From positions 1 through 64,000 of the forward strand of contig NZ_JAODNM010000072.1 in NCBI RefSeq assembly GCF_025464955.1: DNA of 64,000 nt, given 5' to 3'. This document shows positions 1 to 9,810 of this stretch, piece by piece. The notes below the pieces were generated by a model. It was given only the letters and a program-made list of their open reading frames with translations, ran no database searches and was not told the origin of the DNA. Source of the stretch: Amycolatopsis sp. GTDB taxonomy: Bacteria; Actinomycetota; Actinomycetes; Mycobacteriales; Pseudonocardiaceae. The first letter of the stretch is position 1. Each line of letters starts with the position of its first letter. Made by a program: the position numbers and the translations under genes.

Positions 1-190
1 AAACCGCGGACAGCGCGACCGCCCCGACAACGGCCGGGGCGCCCCGTCCCGCCAGCACGGCGGCGGCGAGGATCACTGCGGCGCCGGGCAGCGTCAGCCA
101 GTTCGGTAGCCGGCGTTCCCGGATGTCATACCCGGTGAGCGCCGCAAGCCAGACCACCACGACCGCAACCACAACCGCCCCCATGTTCAC
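1..190 (-). CDS. Prepilin peptidase (A24 family), N-terminal fragment
   Basis: The minus strand reads out of the window from a GTG at 190 (an in-frame ATG lies at 184). The first ~20 residues form a hydrophobic helix and are followed by the block TGYDIRERRLPNWLTLPGA. The Asp of this block plus the following membrane helix is the signature of A24 prepilin leader peptidases, aspartate proteases in the membrane. Only ~63 residues are visible, so the second catalytic Asp is outside the window. It lies 10 bases after the aroE stop on the same strand, the order also recalled from M. tuberculosis Rv2551c-Rv2552c. The family call rests on one motif and the context. Confidence 0.7.
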   Translation of the reverse strand, partial: MNMGAVVVAVVVVWLAALTGYDIRERRLPNWLTLPGAAVILAAAVLAGRGAPAVVGAVALSAV

Positions 191-200
191 GAGGCTAAGG

Positions 201-1019
201 TCAGTTCAGCGCGGCTCTCATCGCTTCTTTGGGTGCCGGGTGCCCGGTGAACAGCTCGACCTGAGTGAATGCCTGGTGCAACAGCATCTGCAGCCCGCTG
301 ATCACCCGGCCGCCGGCCGCCTCGACAGCCGAGGCCAGCGGGGTCGGCCACGGTTCGTAGATCGCGTCGAGCAGCACCGGAGTAGTCGCCAATGCCGGCG
401 CATACGCCGCGGCGGCCGCAGCCGGGATGGTGCTGACCACCACGTCCGTCTCGGCGACGATGCGGGCCAACCCGTCGCTGTCGAGATCACACCAGCGGGC
501 GTCGACGCCGGCCCTGCCGGCGAGTTCCACCAGCGGTGCCGACTTGCCGGCGTTACGCGCGGCGATCGTGATCCGTTGCACCCCCAGCTGAGCCAACCCG
601 ACGACCGCCGCCGGTGCGGTACCGCCGGAGCCGACGACAACTGCGCTGCCCGGTCGCGTCGCGCCGCCCAGTGCACCCGTCACCCCGTCAATGTCGGTGT
701 TGTCGGCCCGCCAACCGGAGGGTGTGCGCACCAATGTGTTGGCCGAGCCGACCAGCTCAGCTCGGGGGGTGCGTTCGTCGGCGAATCGCAGCGCCGCGAA
801 CTTGCCGGGCATGGTGACGGAAACCCCGACCCAGTGAGGGCCGAAACCGCTTATCACCGTCGGCAATTGCTCGGCGGTGCATTCGATGCGGTCGTACGTC
901 CAGCCGTGCAATCCCAGCGCCCGGTAGGCCGCCAGGTGCAACTGTGGTGAGCGGGAATGCCCGATCGGCGAGCCTAATACCGCGGCTTTACGCTCATCGT
1001 GCGGAATCGAGGACGCCAT
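201..1019 (-). CDS. aroE: Shikimate dehydrogenase
   Basis: AroE reduces 3-dehydroshikimate to shikimate with NADPH in the cytosolic shikimate pathway. The 272-residue protein has the substrate loop GSPIGHSRSP (residues 16-25), the catalytic Lys in MPGK (73), the catalytic Asp in NTD (about 109), the dinucleotide loop VGSGGTA (129-135), and a C-terminal GLQMLLHQA segment seen in the family. The start is the ATG at 1019, because a longer in-frame extension only runs antisense-free through mltG coding sequence and has no AroE homology. The gene overlaps the 3' end of mltG by 26 bases, so the two are probably translationally coupled in the alaS-ruvX-mltG-aroE operon. Confidence 0.95.
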   Translation of the reverse strand: MASSIPHDERKAAVLGSPIGHSRSPQLHLAAYRALGLHGWTYDRIECTAEQLPTVISGFGPHWVGVSVTMPGKFAALRFADERTPRAELVGSANTLVRTPSGWRADNTDIDGVTGALGGATRPGSAVVVGSGGTAPAAVVGLAQLGVQRITIAARNAGKSAPLVELAGRAGVDARWCDLDSDGLARIVAETDVVVSTIPAAAAAAYAPALATTPVLLDAIYEPWPTPLASAVEAAGGRVISGLQMLLHQAFTQVELFTGHPAPKEAMRAALN

Positions 1020-2241
1020 TGTGCTTCGCCAACTCGATGTTCGCGAGGTGCTGCTGGTAGTCGCGCGTGAACAGCGTCGTGCCCTGCATGTCGACGGTGA
1101 CGAAGTACAGCCAGTCCCCCGCCGCGGGATGCTCGGCGGCGGCCAGGGCCTGCTCCCCGGGCGAGCAGATCGGCGTAGCCGGAAGTCCTTGGCGCACATA
1201 GGTGTTCCACGACGTCATCTGCGCACGGTCCGCGTCGGTGGTGGCCACCTCCTGCCGGTCCAGTGAATAGTTGACGGTGGAGTCGAACTCCAGCGTGCGG
1301 TGTTCGGCCAGCCGGTTGTAGATTACCCGGGCGACCTTCGCGAAGTCCTGCGGCTTCGCTTCACGCTGCACCAGCGACGCGACGGTCAGAATCTGGTACG
1401 GCGACATGTTCATCGCCTTCGCGGTGTCGAGTATCCCGCCCTGTGCGTACTGGGTGGCGCTTGCTCCGACGAGCGTGGACAGGATTTCCCGGGGCGACGA
1501 CGACGGGTTGATGTTCCAGGTGCCCGGCGTGATCAGCCCCTCCAACCGGCGGTGATCGTTGCCCATCGCGATGACGGCGCTGTTCGCCCAGTCAGGGACG
1601 GACAGTGCAACGGGATCGGTCGAGCCGGCGACCCGACGCAGATCGTCCACCGACACGCAGCGCTGGTCGCCGTCGAAGTTCACACACGTGGCGCGCGAGA
1701 TCAGGCTGAAGATGCCGTCGGTGACGGCGTTGGTCTTGACGTCCTGGAGGTCGTCGAGTTGGCGTCCCTCAGGGATCACCAGCTTGCCCACCCTGTTCTG
1801 CGGATCAGAAAGCCGGTCAACAGCATTGGATGCGGGTATCTCGGTGCGCACCTTGTAGAACCCGGGCTGGATCGACGAGATGGTCGAATTGCGCGCGGCG
1901 GCGTTGACGAACGACTTCACCGTCGCCACCACGTCGTGGTGCTGCAACGTCTCGCCGATCGCGGTCGTCGAATCGCCGTTGTGGATCTCGATCACCACGT
2001 CGTTCACACCCTCACCGGCGTAGTCGTCGCCACCTCCGAACATGGTGTGCCACAACCTCGAGCCGAGGAAAACGACGCCGATGACGACGACGATCAGCAA
2101 AGTCAGCGACAGGCCGGTGACAATACGTCGCTTGCGACGGCTACGCGCCTCGCGGATGCGATCCGAGCGGGTCATTCCGCGCCGCGGCGGTCCCACCGCC
2201 ACGGGCTGCGCGCGTTCGCCGCGCCAGTTGTCAACCATCAC
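994..2241 (-). CDS. mltG: Endolytic murein transglycosylase MltG (YceG family)
   Basis: MltG is a membrane-anchored lytic transglycosylase that cuts nascent peptidoglycan strands. The 415-residue protein has a basic cytoplasmic N-terminus, one transmembrane segment (about residues 41-61), a LysM-like region and the YceG core. The family motif ASLVQREAK places the catalytic Glu near residue 294; the downstream blocks [16 protein letters not shown] and the C-terminal TPICSPG...YFVTVD are typical. Two consecutive ATG codons (2241 and 2238) are possible starts; both overlap the ruvX stop by about ten bases. Context with ruvX and alaS is the usual actinobacterial order. Confidence 0.95.
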   Translation of the reverse strand: MMVDNWRGERAQPVAVGPPRRGMTRSDRIREARSRRKRRIVTGLSLTLLIVVVIGVVFLGSRLWHTMFGGGDDYAGEGVNDVVIEIHNGDSTTAIGETLQHHDVVATVKSFVNAAARNSTISSIQPGFYKVRTEIPASNAVDRLSDPQNRVGKLVIPEGRQLDDLQDVKTNAVTDGIFSLISRATCVNFDGDQRCVSVDDLRRVAGSTDPVALSVPDWANSAVIAMGNDHRRLEGLITPGTWNINPSSSPREILSTLVGASATQYAQGGILDTAKAMNMSPYQILTVASLVQREAKPQDFAKVARVIYNRLAEHRTLEFDSTVNYSLDRQEVATTDADRAQMTSWNTYVRQGLPATPICSPGEQALAAAEHPAAGDWLYFVTVDMQGTTLFTRDYQQHLANIELAKHNGVLDSAR

Positions 2242-2737
2242 CGACCTCTCCGTGTGCGGCCAGTGCCGCTCGCCGCTGATCCAGCCAGCCCTGCAGAATT
2301 CCCACCGCTGCGGCCTGGTCGATCACTGCCCGCTGCCCTTTGGCCCGGATACCGGCCTCCCGCAAGGACCGCTGTGCGGTCACGGTGGTCAGTCGTTCAT
2401 CGGCCAACCGTACCGGTACTGGAGCGACCCGCCGGGCCAAGCTATCGGCCAGCTCGATCGCGTCGCGGGCCGACGGCCCGATCCGATCGGCGAGGGTACG
2501 CGGCAGCCCGACAACCACCTCCACCGCCTCGAGTTCGCCGATCAGCTGCGCCAGCCGTATTACATGCCGTGGCGACCGGTCCCGGCGTACGGTCTCCACC
2601 GGGGTCGCCAGGATGCCGTCCGGGTCACTGCTCGCGACCCCGATGCGGACGCTGCCGACGTCGATGCCGATCCGTCGTCCGCGACCAGGGTCATCGCCAC
2701 CGGGCCGGTCCGGCCGGCGGTCGTCAGGATTGGTCAC
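2231..2737 (-). CDS. ruvX: Holliday junction resolvase-like RuvX (YqgF)
   Basis: This 168-residue RNase H-fold protein carries the motif [12 protein letters not shown] (catalytic Asp about residue 26), the VVGLPRTL strand and the [10 protein letters not shown] block that define the YqgF/RuvX family. The family is implicated in pre-16S rRNA 5' processing and was proposed as a Holliday junction resolvase. The N-terminal ~20 residues are Pro/Asp/Gly rich and look disordered. It starts at GTG 2737, 5 bases after the alaS stop, and its end overlaps mltG, so it is the middle of a compact operon. Confidence 0.93.
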   Translation of the reverse strand: MTNPDDRRPDRPGGDDPGRGRRIGIDVGSVRIGVASSDPDGILATPVETVRRDRSPRHVIRLAQLIGELEAVEVVVGLPRTLADRIGPSARDAIELADSLARRVAPVPVRLADERLTTVTAQRSLREAGIRAKGQRAVIDQAAAVGILQGWLDQRRAALAAHGEVGDG

Positions 2738-2742
2738 GGAAG

Positions 2743-5454
2743 TTAGCTCCGACCTATCTCAGCGCGTAGCGCGGCCAATGCCGCGTCGATACCCGCCGCC
2801 CCCTTACCGGAACCCTGTGCCAGATCAGCTTTGCCGCCCCCACGGCCGTTCACCGCCGCGCCCAATTGCTTCACCAGATCGTTCGCGCGCAGACCGAGGT
2901 CCTGGGCCGCCGGATTGACCGCCACCACATAGGGCACGGCGTCGTTCTCGCCTTCGGCGATCAGCGTTATCACGGCCGGGTCCGAGCCCAGCTTGCCGCG
3001 GATGTCGCCGACGAGGCTGCGCAGGTCGTTCGACGAGATCCCGCCGGCCATCCGCTGCGCCACGACGCGCACCTTACCGATGGTCTCCGCGCCCGCGGCG
3101 GCGTTCGCCGCGGCGGCGCGGGCGTTCGCCAGCCGCACCCGGTCGAGTTCCTTCTCCGCTGCGCGCAGGCGCTCCACCAGGTTGGCCACCCGGGCGGGCA
3201 CCTCCTCCGACGGCACCTTGAGGGAGGAGGACAAGCCCGCCATCAGCGCACGCTCCTTGGCGAGGTGTCGGAACGAGTCCAGACCGACGTAGGCCTCGAC
3301 GCGCCGCACCCCGGAGCCGACCGATGATTCACCGAGGATGGTGACGGGGCCGATCTGGGCAGAACTGCGCACGTGGGTACCGCCGCACAGTTCCAGGGAG
3401 AACGGCCCACCGATCTCGACCACCCGCACCTCGTCGGGGTAGTTCTCGCCGAAGAGCGCCATCGCGCCCATCGACTTGGCCTTGTCGAGTTCAGTGGTGA
3501 AGCTGTGCACCTGGTAGTCGGCTTCGACGGCCTCGTTGGTGACCTCTTCAATCTGGGTCCGCTGATCGTCGGACAACGGACCCTGCCAGTTGAAGTCGAA
3601 GCGCAGATAACCCGGCCGGTTCAGTGAGCCGGCCTGAACGGCGTTGGGGCCGAGTACTTGTCGCAGCGCGGCATGGACCATGTGGGTGCCGGAGTGGCCC
3701 TGGGTCGCGCCGTGACGCCAGCGTGGCTCGACTGCGGCAACCACCGTGTCGCCCTCGACGAACTCACCGGACTCCATGTTGACCCGATGCACCCAAAGGG
3801 TTTTGGCGATCTTCTGCACGTCGGTGACCGCCGCCCTCGCGGACAGCGATGAGCCGGTGCCGGTGATCGTGCCCTCGTCGGCGATCTGACCGCCGGACTC
3901 GGCGTACAGCGGCGTGCGGTCCAGGACCAGTTCGACGCGCTCGGGAGCAGCGGGGCCACCGAGATCACCCGAGCCTCCGCGCGTCACCATGGGCACTCGC
4001 CTGCCGTCCACGAAGATCCCGAGAATCCTTGCTTCAGTTGTCAATTCATTGAAGCCGGTGAACTCGGTGGGCCCGGCGTCGACGAGGTCGCGGTAGGCGG
4101 ACAGGTCGGCGTGGGCCTGCTTGCGGGCGGCGGCGTCGGCCTTCGCCCGCTGCCGCTGCTCGGTCATCAGACCGCGGAAGCCTTCCTCGTCCACGGTCAG
4201 ACCGGCCTCGGCGGCCATCTCCAGCGTGAGTTCCAGTGGGAAGCCGTAGGTGTCGTGCAAGGTGAACGCGTCGCTGCCCGACAGCACTGTGGCCCCGGAT
4301 TCCCGGGTGCTCCTGGCGGCGTCGTCGAACAGTCGCGAGCCCGACGCCAGCGTGCGGTTGAACGCCGTCTCCTCGGCGACCGCGATGCGCTGGATCCGGT
4401 CGAAATCATTGACGAGTTCCGGATACGACGGGCCCATCGCGTCACGCACGGTGGCCATGAGGTCGCCGACGATCGGCCGGTCGATCCCGAGCAGTTTGGC
4501 CGACCGGATCACCCGCCGCAGCAGTCGGCGCAACACATAACCCCGACCGTCGTTGCCCGGGCTCACCCCGTCGCCGATGAGGATCGCCGCGGTGCGGCTG
4601 TGGTCGGCGATGATCCGGTAGCGCACGTCGTCCTCGTGACTGCCGACGCCGTACCCGCGCGGGGCGACCGCGGCGACGGTGTCGATCACCGGGCGCAGCA
4701 GGTCGGTCTCGTAGACGTTGTCCACACCCTGCAGCAGAAAGGCGACGCGTTCGACGCCCATGCCGGTGTCGATGTTCTTGCGCGGCAGCGGCCCGAGGAT
4801 CTCGTAGCCCTCCTTGCCGGGACCGGCGCCGCGCTCGTTCTGCATGAACACGAGATTCCAGATCTCGATGTAGCGGTCCTCGTTGGCCTCGGGGCCGCCG
4901 CCCTCCCCGTATTCGGGTCCGCGGTCGTAGTAGATCTCCGAGGATGGACCGCAAGGGCCGGGGATGCCCATCGACCAGTAGTTGTCGGCCATGCCGCGGC
5001 GCTGGATCCGCTCAGGCGGCAGCCCGGCGATCTCCTGCCACAGCTGCGCTGCTTCGTCATCGTCCAGATAGACCGTCGCCCAAAGCCTTTCGGGATCGAA
5101 CCCATAGCCGCCCTCGTCGACCGAATTCGTCAGCAGGCTCCAGGCCAGTTCGATCGCGCCCCGCTTGAAGTAATCGCCGAAGGAGAAGTTCCCGGCCATC
5201 TGGAAGAAGGTGTTGTGCCGGGTGGTCTTGCCGACCTCTTCGATGTCACCGGTGCGCACGCACTTCTGGATGCTGGTCGCGCGCGGGAACGGCGGCGGGA
5301 CCTCGCCGAGGAAGTACGGCTTGAACTGGACCATGCCCGCGTTGACGAACAGCAGGTTCGGGTCTTCGAGGATCAGGGACGCACTGGCGACCCTGGTGTG
5401 GCCGGCCTTCTCGAAGTAGTTCAGGAAGCGGTCGTTGATGTCATGTGTTTCCAC
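2743..5454 (-). CDS. alaS: Alanine--tRNA ligase
   Basis: AlaRS charges tRNA-Ala and edits mischarged Ser/Gly. The 903-residue length is normal. The N-terminal class II core includes [32 protein letters not shown] and the [14 protein letters not shown] loop. The editing domain zinc ligands are HSGTHMVH (about residues 590-600) and CGGTH (about 690). The C-terminal oligomerisation/C-Ala domain ends with [13 protein letters not shown]-like sequence (here [16 protein letters not shown]). Translation starts at GTG 5454; a nearby ATG at 5444 is out of frame. It is the first gene of the alaS-ruvX-mltG-aroE run; 118 bases separate it from the upstream DUF6167 gene. Confidence 0.98.
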   Translation of the reverse strand: METHDINDRFLNYFEKAGHTRVASASLILEDPNLLFVNAGMVQFKPYFLGEVPPPFPRATSIQKCVRTGDIEEVGKTTRHNTFFQMAGNFSFGDYFKRGAIELAWSLLTNSVDEGGYGFDPERLWATVYLDDDEAAQLWQEIAGLPPERIQRRGMADNYWSMGIPGPCGPSSEIYYDRGPEYGEGGGPEANEDRYIEIWNLVFMQNERGAGPGKEGYEILGPLPRKNIDTGMGVERVAFLLQGVDNVYETDLLRPVIDTVAAVAPRGYGVGSHEDDVRYRIIADHSRTAAILIGDGVSPGNDGRGYVLRRLLRRVIRSAKLLGIDRPIVGDLMATVRDAMGPSYPELVNDFDRIQRIAVAEETAFNRTLASGSRLFDDAARSTRESGATVLSGSDAFTLHDTYGFPLELTLEMAAEAGLTVDEEGFRGLMTEQRQRAKADAAARKQAHADLSAYRDLVDAGPTEFTGFNELTTEARILGIFVDGRRVPMVTRGGSGDLGGPAAPERVELVLDRTPLYAESGGQIADEGTITGTGSSLSARAAVTDVQKIAKTLWVHRVNMESGEFVEGDTVVAAVEPRWRHGATQGHSGTHMVHAALRQVLGPNAVQAGSLNRPGYLRFDFNWQGPLSDDQRTQIEEVTNEAVEADYQVHSFTTELDKAKSMGAMALFGENYPDEVRVVEIGGPFSLELCGGTHVRSSAQIGPVTILGESSVGSGVRRVEAYVGLDSFRHLAKERALMAGLSSSLKVPSEEVPARVANLVERLRAAEKELDRVRLANARAAAANAAAGAETIGKVRVVAQRMAGGISSNDLRSLVGDIRGKLGSDPAVITLIAEGENDAVPYVVAVNPAAQDLGLRANDLVKQLGAAVNGRGGGKADLAQGSGKGAAGIDAALAALRAEIGRS

Positions 5455-5572
5455 TGGAGAATTCCTTGCACTTCAGGCTCGGCCGCGGGCAAGCGGTGCG
5501 GCACCGAGCCGGGATCGGGTGAGGGGCCGCGGCGGCGGAGGGACCAGCGTTGCGTGTTCGGACCCGGCTGGA

Positions 5573-5878
5573 TCAGCCCTCCGCCCGGCGAGCTCGCCGG
5601 GCGGGGCGTTCGGCCGCGGCGTGGCGACCATCGCGCAGGCGTGCTGTCACGCCGGAGCGATCCTCGACCATCTCGTGCAACTCGTGCTCCCGCTCACTCA
5701 TTCCGGCGCGCACCTCGGCGCCGAACGAACCCACGGCGCCGGCCAGCTCTCGCACGGCCTCGCCCAGGTTCGAGGCTAATCCGGCGGGGGTGGCCTGGCG
5801 AGCGGTTTCGGTCGCCTTGCGGGACAGCGCGACCCCGGCGACCACCCCGATCCCCAGCCAGAAGAGGCGCTTCATCAT
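5573..5878 (-). CDS. DUF6167 family small membrane protein
   Basis: A 101-residue protein beginning MMKRLFWLGIGVVAGVAL: a short N-terminal transmembrane helix (residues 5-18) followed by an amphipathic, charged helix and a basic Arg/Ala-rich tail. The start ATG at 5878 overlaps the stop of the upstream DUF948 gene as ATGATGA (4 bases), so both are probably made together. The pair sits upstream of alaS as in other actinomycetes. Function unknown; a role at the cell envelope is only inferred from topology. A longer in-frame extension exists but would read through the DUF948 gene. Confidence 0.8.
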   Translation of the reverse strand: MMKRLFWLGIGVVAGVALSRKATETARQATPAGLASNLGEAVRELAGAVGSFGAEVRAGMSEREHELHEMVEDRSGVTARLRDGRHAAAERPARRARRAEG

Positions 5879-6285
5879 TTCTTGCCCCTCTTGCGGGCCG
5901 GGCGCGAGCCCGCGTCGGCGAGCTTCGCGGCCTTCTTCTTGCGGCGCACCCGGATGGCCTTGCTGATGCCGTAGGACAGCGCCGCGGTCTTCACCAGCGG
6001 TCCGCCGAGGGTCGCGGTGAACACCGAGGACAGCGCGGAGACGTTCCCGGACACGGCCTGCGCGTTCGCGGTGATGCCGTCGACCCGCTCCAGCTGGGTG
6101 TTGACGTGGGTGATCGTCTCGTTCGCGCCGGCCAGCAGCGGGTCGGTGTTCTCGTGCGCCTTGCGGATCGCGATCGTGGCCTCGTCGAGGGTGCGACCGA
6201 GCTTGAGCAACGGGATCGCCACCAGCAAGACCAGCAGCACAAAAGCTCCTGCGGCGATCAGCGCGGCTATCTGCCCTGCCGACAC
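5875..6285 (-). CDS. DUF948 domain-containing membrane protein
   Basis: 136 residues with an N-terminal transmembrane helix (about residues 4-27, LIAAGAFVLLVLLVAIPLL), then a long heptad-like helical region (RTLDEATIAIRKAHENTDPLL...) and a very basic Lys/Arg C-terminus. This matches DUF948 proteins, general envelope proteins of Gram-positives with no firm biochemical role. The GTG at 6285 is preceded by a good ribosome site, GAGGAGG, seven bases upstream. Its stop overlaps the DUF6167 start. Confidence 0.85.
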   Translation of the reverse strand: MSAGQIAALIAAGAFVLLVLLVAIPLLKLGRTLDEATIAIRKAHENTDPLLAGANETITHVNTQLERVDGITANAQAVSGNVSALSSVFTATLGGPLVKTAALSYGISKAIRVRRKKKAAKLADAGSRPARKRGKK

Positions 6286-6382
6286 GGGCCCTCCTCGAGA
6301 TCGTCAACATGTACGGGATGAGTGCGGGTCAGGTTACCGCGCTGTGCCCCGTTCGGCCGTGTCGGCCCGCCGGTCCGGTGAC

Positions 6383-7252
6383 TCAGTGCAGTCCTTTTAC
6401 GACAGCTCGGTAGACGGCCGCCATGTCTTCGTCGCCGTAACCGGCTTCGACCGTGTGCGCGAGATGGTCGCGCGTCGCACGGGCACCGGCGAGATCGACC
6501 TTGTCGCCGCCCGCTTCGAGCACCAGCGCGACGTCCTTGAGCGCGAGGTGCGCGGGGAACGACGCTGGGAACTCTCCGTCGATCATCGACTTCCCCTTGA
6601 GCTGCAAGTACGGCATGTCGACTCCGCCGCCCGACACTGCTTGCAGGAACGCCGCGGGATCGACGCCGAGCGCGCGGGCGAGCCCGATGCTTTCCGCCGC
6701 CGCGGTGGTCGTGGCCAGGGTCCACGAGTTGATGACGAGCTTGAGCTTCGACGCGGCGCCGGGCTCGTCCAACCAGACCGTGCGCGAACCGACGACGTCG
6801 AACACCGGGGCGCAGCGGTCATGGAGGTCTTCGGGGGCAGCGGCGAGGACGACCAGCGTGCCCTGGGTGGCGGGCTGGCGACTGCCCATGACCGGGGCGT
6901 CGACGAACGGCGTCCCGGACTTTTCCGCCGCCGCGATGAGCTTCTGGGTCCACTCGACACCGACCGTGCTCATCTGGATCCACAGCGCGCCCGGCTCGAG
7001 CGAGCCGGAGATCTTCTCGAAGACGTCGGCGACGGCCGGCCCGTCGGCGAGCATCGTCACCACGATGTCGGCGCCCTGAACGGCTTCGGCGACGTCCGCG
7101 TGCACGGTCGCACCGCGCTCGACCAGGGACTCCGCCTTCTCGGCCGTCCGGTTCCAGGCGCCTACGGTGAGTCCGGCGCCGGCCAGGTTGGCCGCCATCG
7201 GCAGCCCCATGATCCCGGTGCCGAGCACCGCGACAGTCGGTTGCATGGTCAT
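6383..7252 (-). CDS. NAD(P)-dependent beta-hydroxyacid dehydrogenase (3-hydroxyisobutyrate dehydrogenase-like)
   Basis: The 289-residue protein starts with the Rossmann motif VLGTGIMGLPMAANLAGAG and continues with the substrate block about residues 117-130 (DAPVMGSRQPATQGTL) and the catalytic Lys region GAASKLKLVINSW (about 170). These define the 6-phosphogluconate/3-hydroxyisobutyrate dehydrogenase superfamily; substrate could be 3-hydroxyisobutyrate, tartronate semialdehyde or an imine (IRED-like members also exist), which the sequence does not decide. Starts at 7252 and 7246 are both possible: the AGGGG before them is better spaced for 7246. It sits 31 bases after rarA on the same strand. 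A longer extension overlaps rarA and is rejected. Confidence 0.85.
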   Translation of the reverse strand: MTMQPTVAVLGTGIMGLPMAANLAGAGLTVGAWNRTAEKAESLVERGATVHADVAEAVQGADIVVTMLADGPAVADVFEKISGSLEPGALWIQMSTVGVEWTQKLIAAAEKSGTPFVDAPVMGSRQPATQGTLVVLAAAPEDLHDRCAPVFDVVGSRTVWLDEPGAASKLKLVINSWTLATTTAAAESIGLARALGVDPAAFLQAVSGGGVDMPYLQLKGKSMIDGEFPASFPAHLALKDVALVLEAGGDKVDLAGARATRDHLAHTVEAGYGDEDMAAVYRAVVKGLH

Positions 7253-7283
7253 CTTCCCCTGTCTCTCCCTTGGGTTTTGGGTA

Positions 7284-8651
7284 TCAGCTGCCGCGGATGG
7301 TGCGACGCAGCTTGGGAACGCGCTCGGCGAGTGTTCGCTCGGCTCCGCGCGTGGTCGGGTTGTAGTAGTCCTCGCCGACGAGTTCGTCCGGCGGGTACTG
7401 CTGTGCCAGAACACCCTCGGCGACGTCGTGCGGGTATCGGTAGCCCTGCGCGTTGCCGAGCTTCGCGGCGCCGGCGTAGTGGCCGTCGCGAAGGTGCGGC
7501 GGGACGGTGCCGATGCGCCCGGCGCGCACGTCGGCCAGTGCCGCGTCGATCCCGGCGACCACCGCGTTCGACTTGGGCGCGGTCGCGAGGTGGATGGTGG
7601 CCTGCGCGAGCGCGAGCCTGCCTTCGGGCATGCCGATGAACTGCACGGCGTGCGACGCGGCGACGGCGGCCTGCAACGCCGTCGGGTCGGCCATGCCGAT
7701 GTCCTCGCTGGCGTGGACGACGAGCCGGCGCGCGAGGAAGCGCGGGTCCTCCCCCGCCTCGATCATCCGCGCGAGGTAGTGCAGCGCGGCGTCCACATCG
7801 GAGCCGCGGATCGACTTGATGAACGCGCTGATGACGTCGTAGTGCTGGTCGCCGTCGCGGTCGTAGCGCACCGCTGCCTTGTCCACAGTGGACTCGACGA
7901 TGGCGAGGTCGATGGTCTTGTGCTCGGTGGCGCTCGCCGCGTCGGCGGCCGCCTCCAGCGCGGTCAGCGCGCGCCGCGCGTCACCCGAAGCCAGCCGGAC
8001 GAGGTGAGCCTCCGCGTCCTCCGTCAGCTGCAGCTCGCCGCCGAGCCCGCGCTCGTCGGTCAGCGCCCGTTTGATGAGCGCGCGGATGTCTTCGTCGCCC
8101 AGCGGACGCAGCTGAAGCACCAGCGAACGCGACAGCAGCGGCGAAACGACCGAGAACGACGGGTTCTCCGTCGTCGCCGCGACGAGCAGAACGGTCCGGT
8201 CTTCGACAGCGCCAAGCAGGGCGTCCTGCTGGGTCTTGGAGAAGCGGTGAACCTCGTCGATGAACAGGACGGTGTTCTCGGCGTTGTAGTTGCGGCGGCG
8301 GCGCGCTTCCTCGATAACCCCGCGCACCTCCTTGACCCCGGCCGACAGCGCGGACATGGCGACGAAACGACGTCCGGTCGCGGCCGAGACCAGGTTTGCC
8401 AGCGTGGTCTTCCCGGTCCCGGGCGGCCCGTACAGCAGCACCGAAGCCGGCGCTGCGCCCTCGACGAGCCGGCGCAGCGGAGCGCCCTCGCGGAGCAGGT
8501 GCTGCTGGCCGACGACCTCGTCCAGGGAGGTGGGCCGCATCCGCACGGCGAGCGGCGACTCCGCGGGAGCCGCCTGCACCGAGGATCCCTCGGTCCGCTC
8601 CGGCGGTGGCCCCACATCGGGGTTCACGGTGAAGAGTTCGTCCTGTGCCAC
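7284..8651 (-). CDS. rarA: Replication-associated recombination protein A (RarA/MgsA AAA+ ATPase)
   Basis: RarA is a clamp-loader-like AAA+ ATPase that acts at stalled replication forks. The 455-residue protein has Walker [12 protein letters not shown] (about 73-84), Walker [11 protein letters not shown] (about 130), sensor region TTENPSFSV, the [11 protein letters not shown] block, and the C-terminal tetramerisation domain with [21 protein letters not shown]-type sequence. I take the GTG at 8651 (VAQDELF) as start; the frame opens further to 8687 without a better ribosome site. The divergent phosphoesterase begins 75 bases away, so both promoters share this gap. Confidence 0.94.
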   Translation of the reverse strand: MAQDELFTVNPDVGPPPERTEGSSVQAAPAESPLAVRMRPTSLDEVVGQQHLLREGAPLRRLVEGAAPASVLLYGPPGTGKTTLANLVSAATGRRFVAMSALSAGVKEVRGVIEEARRRRNYNAENTVLFIDEVHRFSKTQQDALLGAVEDRTVLLVAATTENPSFSVVSPLLSRSLVLQLRPLGDEDIRALIKRALTDERGLGGELQLTEDAEAHLVRLASGDARRALTALEAAADAASATEHKTIDLAIVESTVDKAAVRYDRDGDQHYDVISAFIKSIRGSDVDAALHYLARMIEAGEDPRFLARRLVVHASEDIGMADPTALQAAVAASHAVQFIGMPEGRLALAQATIHLATAPKSNAVVAGIDAALADVRAGRIGTVPPHLRDGHYAGAAKLGNAQGYRYPHDVAEGVLAQQYPPDELVGEDYYNPTTRGAERTLAERVPKLRRTIRGS

Positions 8652-8725
8652 AGCGTTGACGTTAGCCGCAACGCCGAGTGCGAACACCGCTGGCCGGGCG
8701 CCGGCGCAACCGGCAGGGTAAGGGT

Positions 8726-9481
8726 GTGAACAGACGAGTCGCGGTGCTTTCGGACATCCACGGTGTGCTTCCGGCGCTCGAGGCGGTGCTCGCGGAGCCC
8801 GACGTGGCTGCCGCGGACCGGATCGTGCTCAGCGGCGACCTCGCGGCAGGCCCCCTACCGGCGCAGACGCTCGATCGACTGCTCGCGCTCGGCGACCGCG
8901 CCAGCTGGGTCCACGGCAACGCCGAACGGGAGTTGCTCCAGCTGGCTCGCGGCGGCGAGACGTCCATACCGGACCCGATCGCGCCCTGGGCGGCCGCCCA
9001 GCTCGAGGAGCGGCACCTCGCGCTGATCGACGGCCTGCCGCTCACGGTGACCCTTGAGGTCGAGTGCCTCGGCGAGGTCCTCTTCTGCCATGCGACTCCC
9101 CGTGACGACGAGGAGGTCGTACTGGTGGACAGCCCGCTGGACCGCTGGGCAGCGGTGCTGGCCGGGGTCACGGCGCCGACCGTGGTCTGCGGCCATACGC
9201 ACATGCCGTTCGTGCGGCTCGTGGACCGGCGGACCGTGGTGAACCCGGGCAGCGTCGGCATGCCGTACGGCACCTCAGGCGCGCACTGGGCGCTCCTCGG
9301 CGGTGCGAACGGGCCTGCCGTGCAGCTCAGGCGCACGCTGTACGACGCCGAATCGGCATGCCGAGCCCTCGTAGCGACGTCGAGCTACCCCGGCATCGAG
9401 ACCTGGGCCGACGACTTCGTCCGCAGCCAGGCTTCCGACGTCGAAGCCCTGGCCGTCTTCACCCCACGCACCCGCGGCTGA
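8726..9481 (+). CDS. Metallophosphoesterase (YfcE/calcineurin-like)
   Basis: The 251-residue protein has the full metal-ligand set of calcineurin-like phosphoesterases: LSDIHG (residues 7-12), SGDLAAG, HGNAE, the late CHATP and CGHTHMPF histidines and VNPGSVGMP. Such proteins hydrolyse phosphodiesters or phosphomonoesters in the cytosol; the substrate is unknown. The GTG at 8726 immediately precedes the first beta strand ([12 protein letters not shown]), so the 16-codon extension of the open frame is unlikely. It is monocistronic and divergent from rarA. A repeat element begins 24 bases after its stop. Confidence 0.9.
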   Translation: MNRRVAVLSDIHGVLPALEAVLAEPDVAAADRIVLSGDLAAGPLPAQTLDRLLALGDRASWVHGNAERELLQLARGGETSIPDPIAPWAAAQLEERHLALIDGLPLTVTLEVECLGEVLFCHATPRDDEEVVLVDSPLDRWAAVLAGVTAPTVVCGHTHMPFVRLVDRRTVVNPGSVGMPYGTSGAHWALLGGANGPAVQLRRTLYDAESACRALVATSSYPGIETWADDFVRSQASDVEALAVFTPRTRG

Positions 9482-9810
9482 GGCAGGTGGCCGGCTCTGT
9501 CCAGAGCAGCAAGGACCCGGGGCGAGTGGGTGCTGGTAGCGGAGTTGAGGGCCAGTCACGTCGACCAGGTGGTGCTGGTGATGGCGATGTGACTGTTGGG
9601 CCCCCGAAGGCACTTTCGGCAGGGCAGAGACGTTGTGAAGGCCTAGTTGGTGCGCTTTCGCCCCGGTCCTTGCTGCGGTAAAGCTGGACCCGCCACCTCA
9701 ACCGGCCAACCACCGGACACCCCTAAGTTCCAGGCATTTGGCGTTGCACGCCCTGCGAGAGTCGCCAGGATGGCCTTGAGGGAACGCCCCCACACCCCAG
9801 GCCGGAACGC
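9482..9810. other. 329-base intergenic region with a repeat element
   Basis: No convincing gene: the open frames here lack start context and family motifs. The gap between the phosphoesterase and the convergent glycosyltransferase holds an element bounded by inverted 18-19 base ends (9506-9524 and 9659-9676) and, after it, a block around 9738-9785 (GGCGTT-CACGCC and AGGATGGCC) that resembles the reverse complement of repeats near 18.25 and 44.84 kb. Confidence 0.7.
9506..9676. repeat. MITE-like intergenic repeat with inverted ends (copy 1)
   Basis: The left end GCAGCAAGGACCCGGGGCG and the right end CGCCCCGGTCCTTGCTGC are inverted copies differing by one base. The ~140-base interior (blocks such as GAGTGGGTGCTGGTAGCGG, GAGGGCCAGTC, TTTCGGCAGGGCAGAGACG) recurs in reverse orientation at about 25.98-26.12 kb. 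It does not encode a recognisable protein. It resembles a miniature non-autonomous element, but no transposase is present in the window and target duplications were not established. Confidence 0.6.

Noticed and set aside
201-1199. aroE extended upstream to 1199
   Set aside because: The extra 60 codons are a shadow of mltG and lack AroE homology; ATG 1019 matches the family N-terminus.
4111-6321. 736-codon plus-strand open frame
   Set aside because: Antisense to alaS and the two small membrane genes; a typical mirror frame in GC-rich DNA with no recognisable domain.
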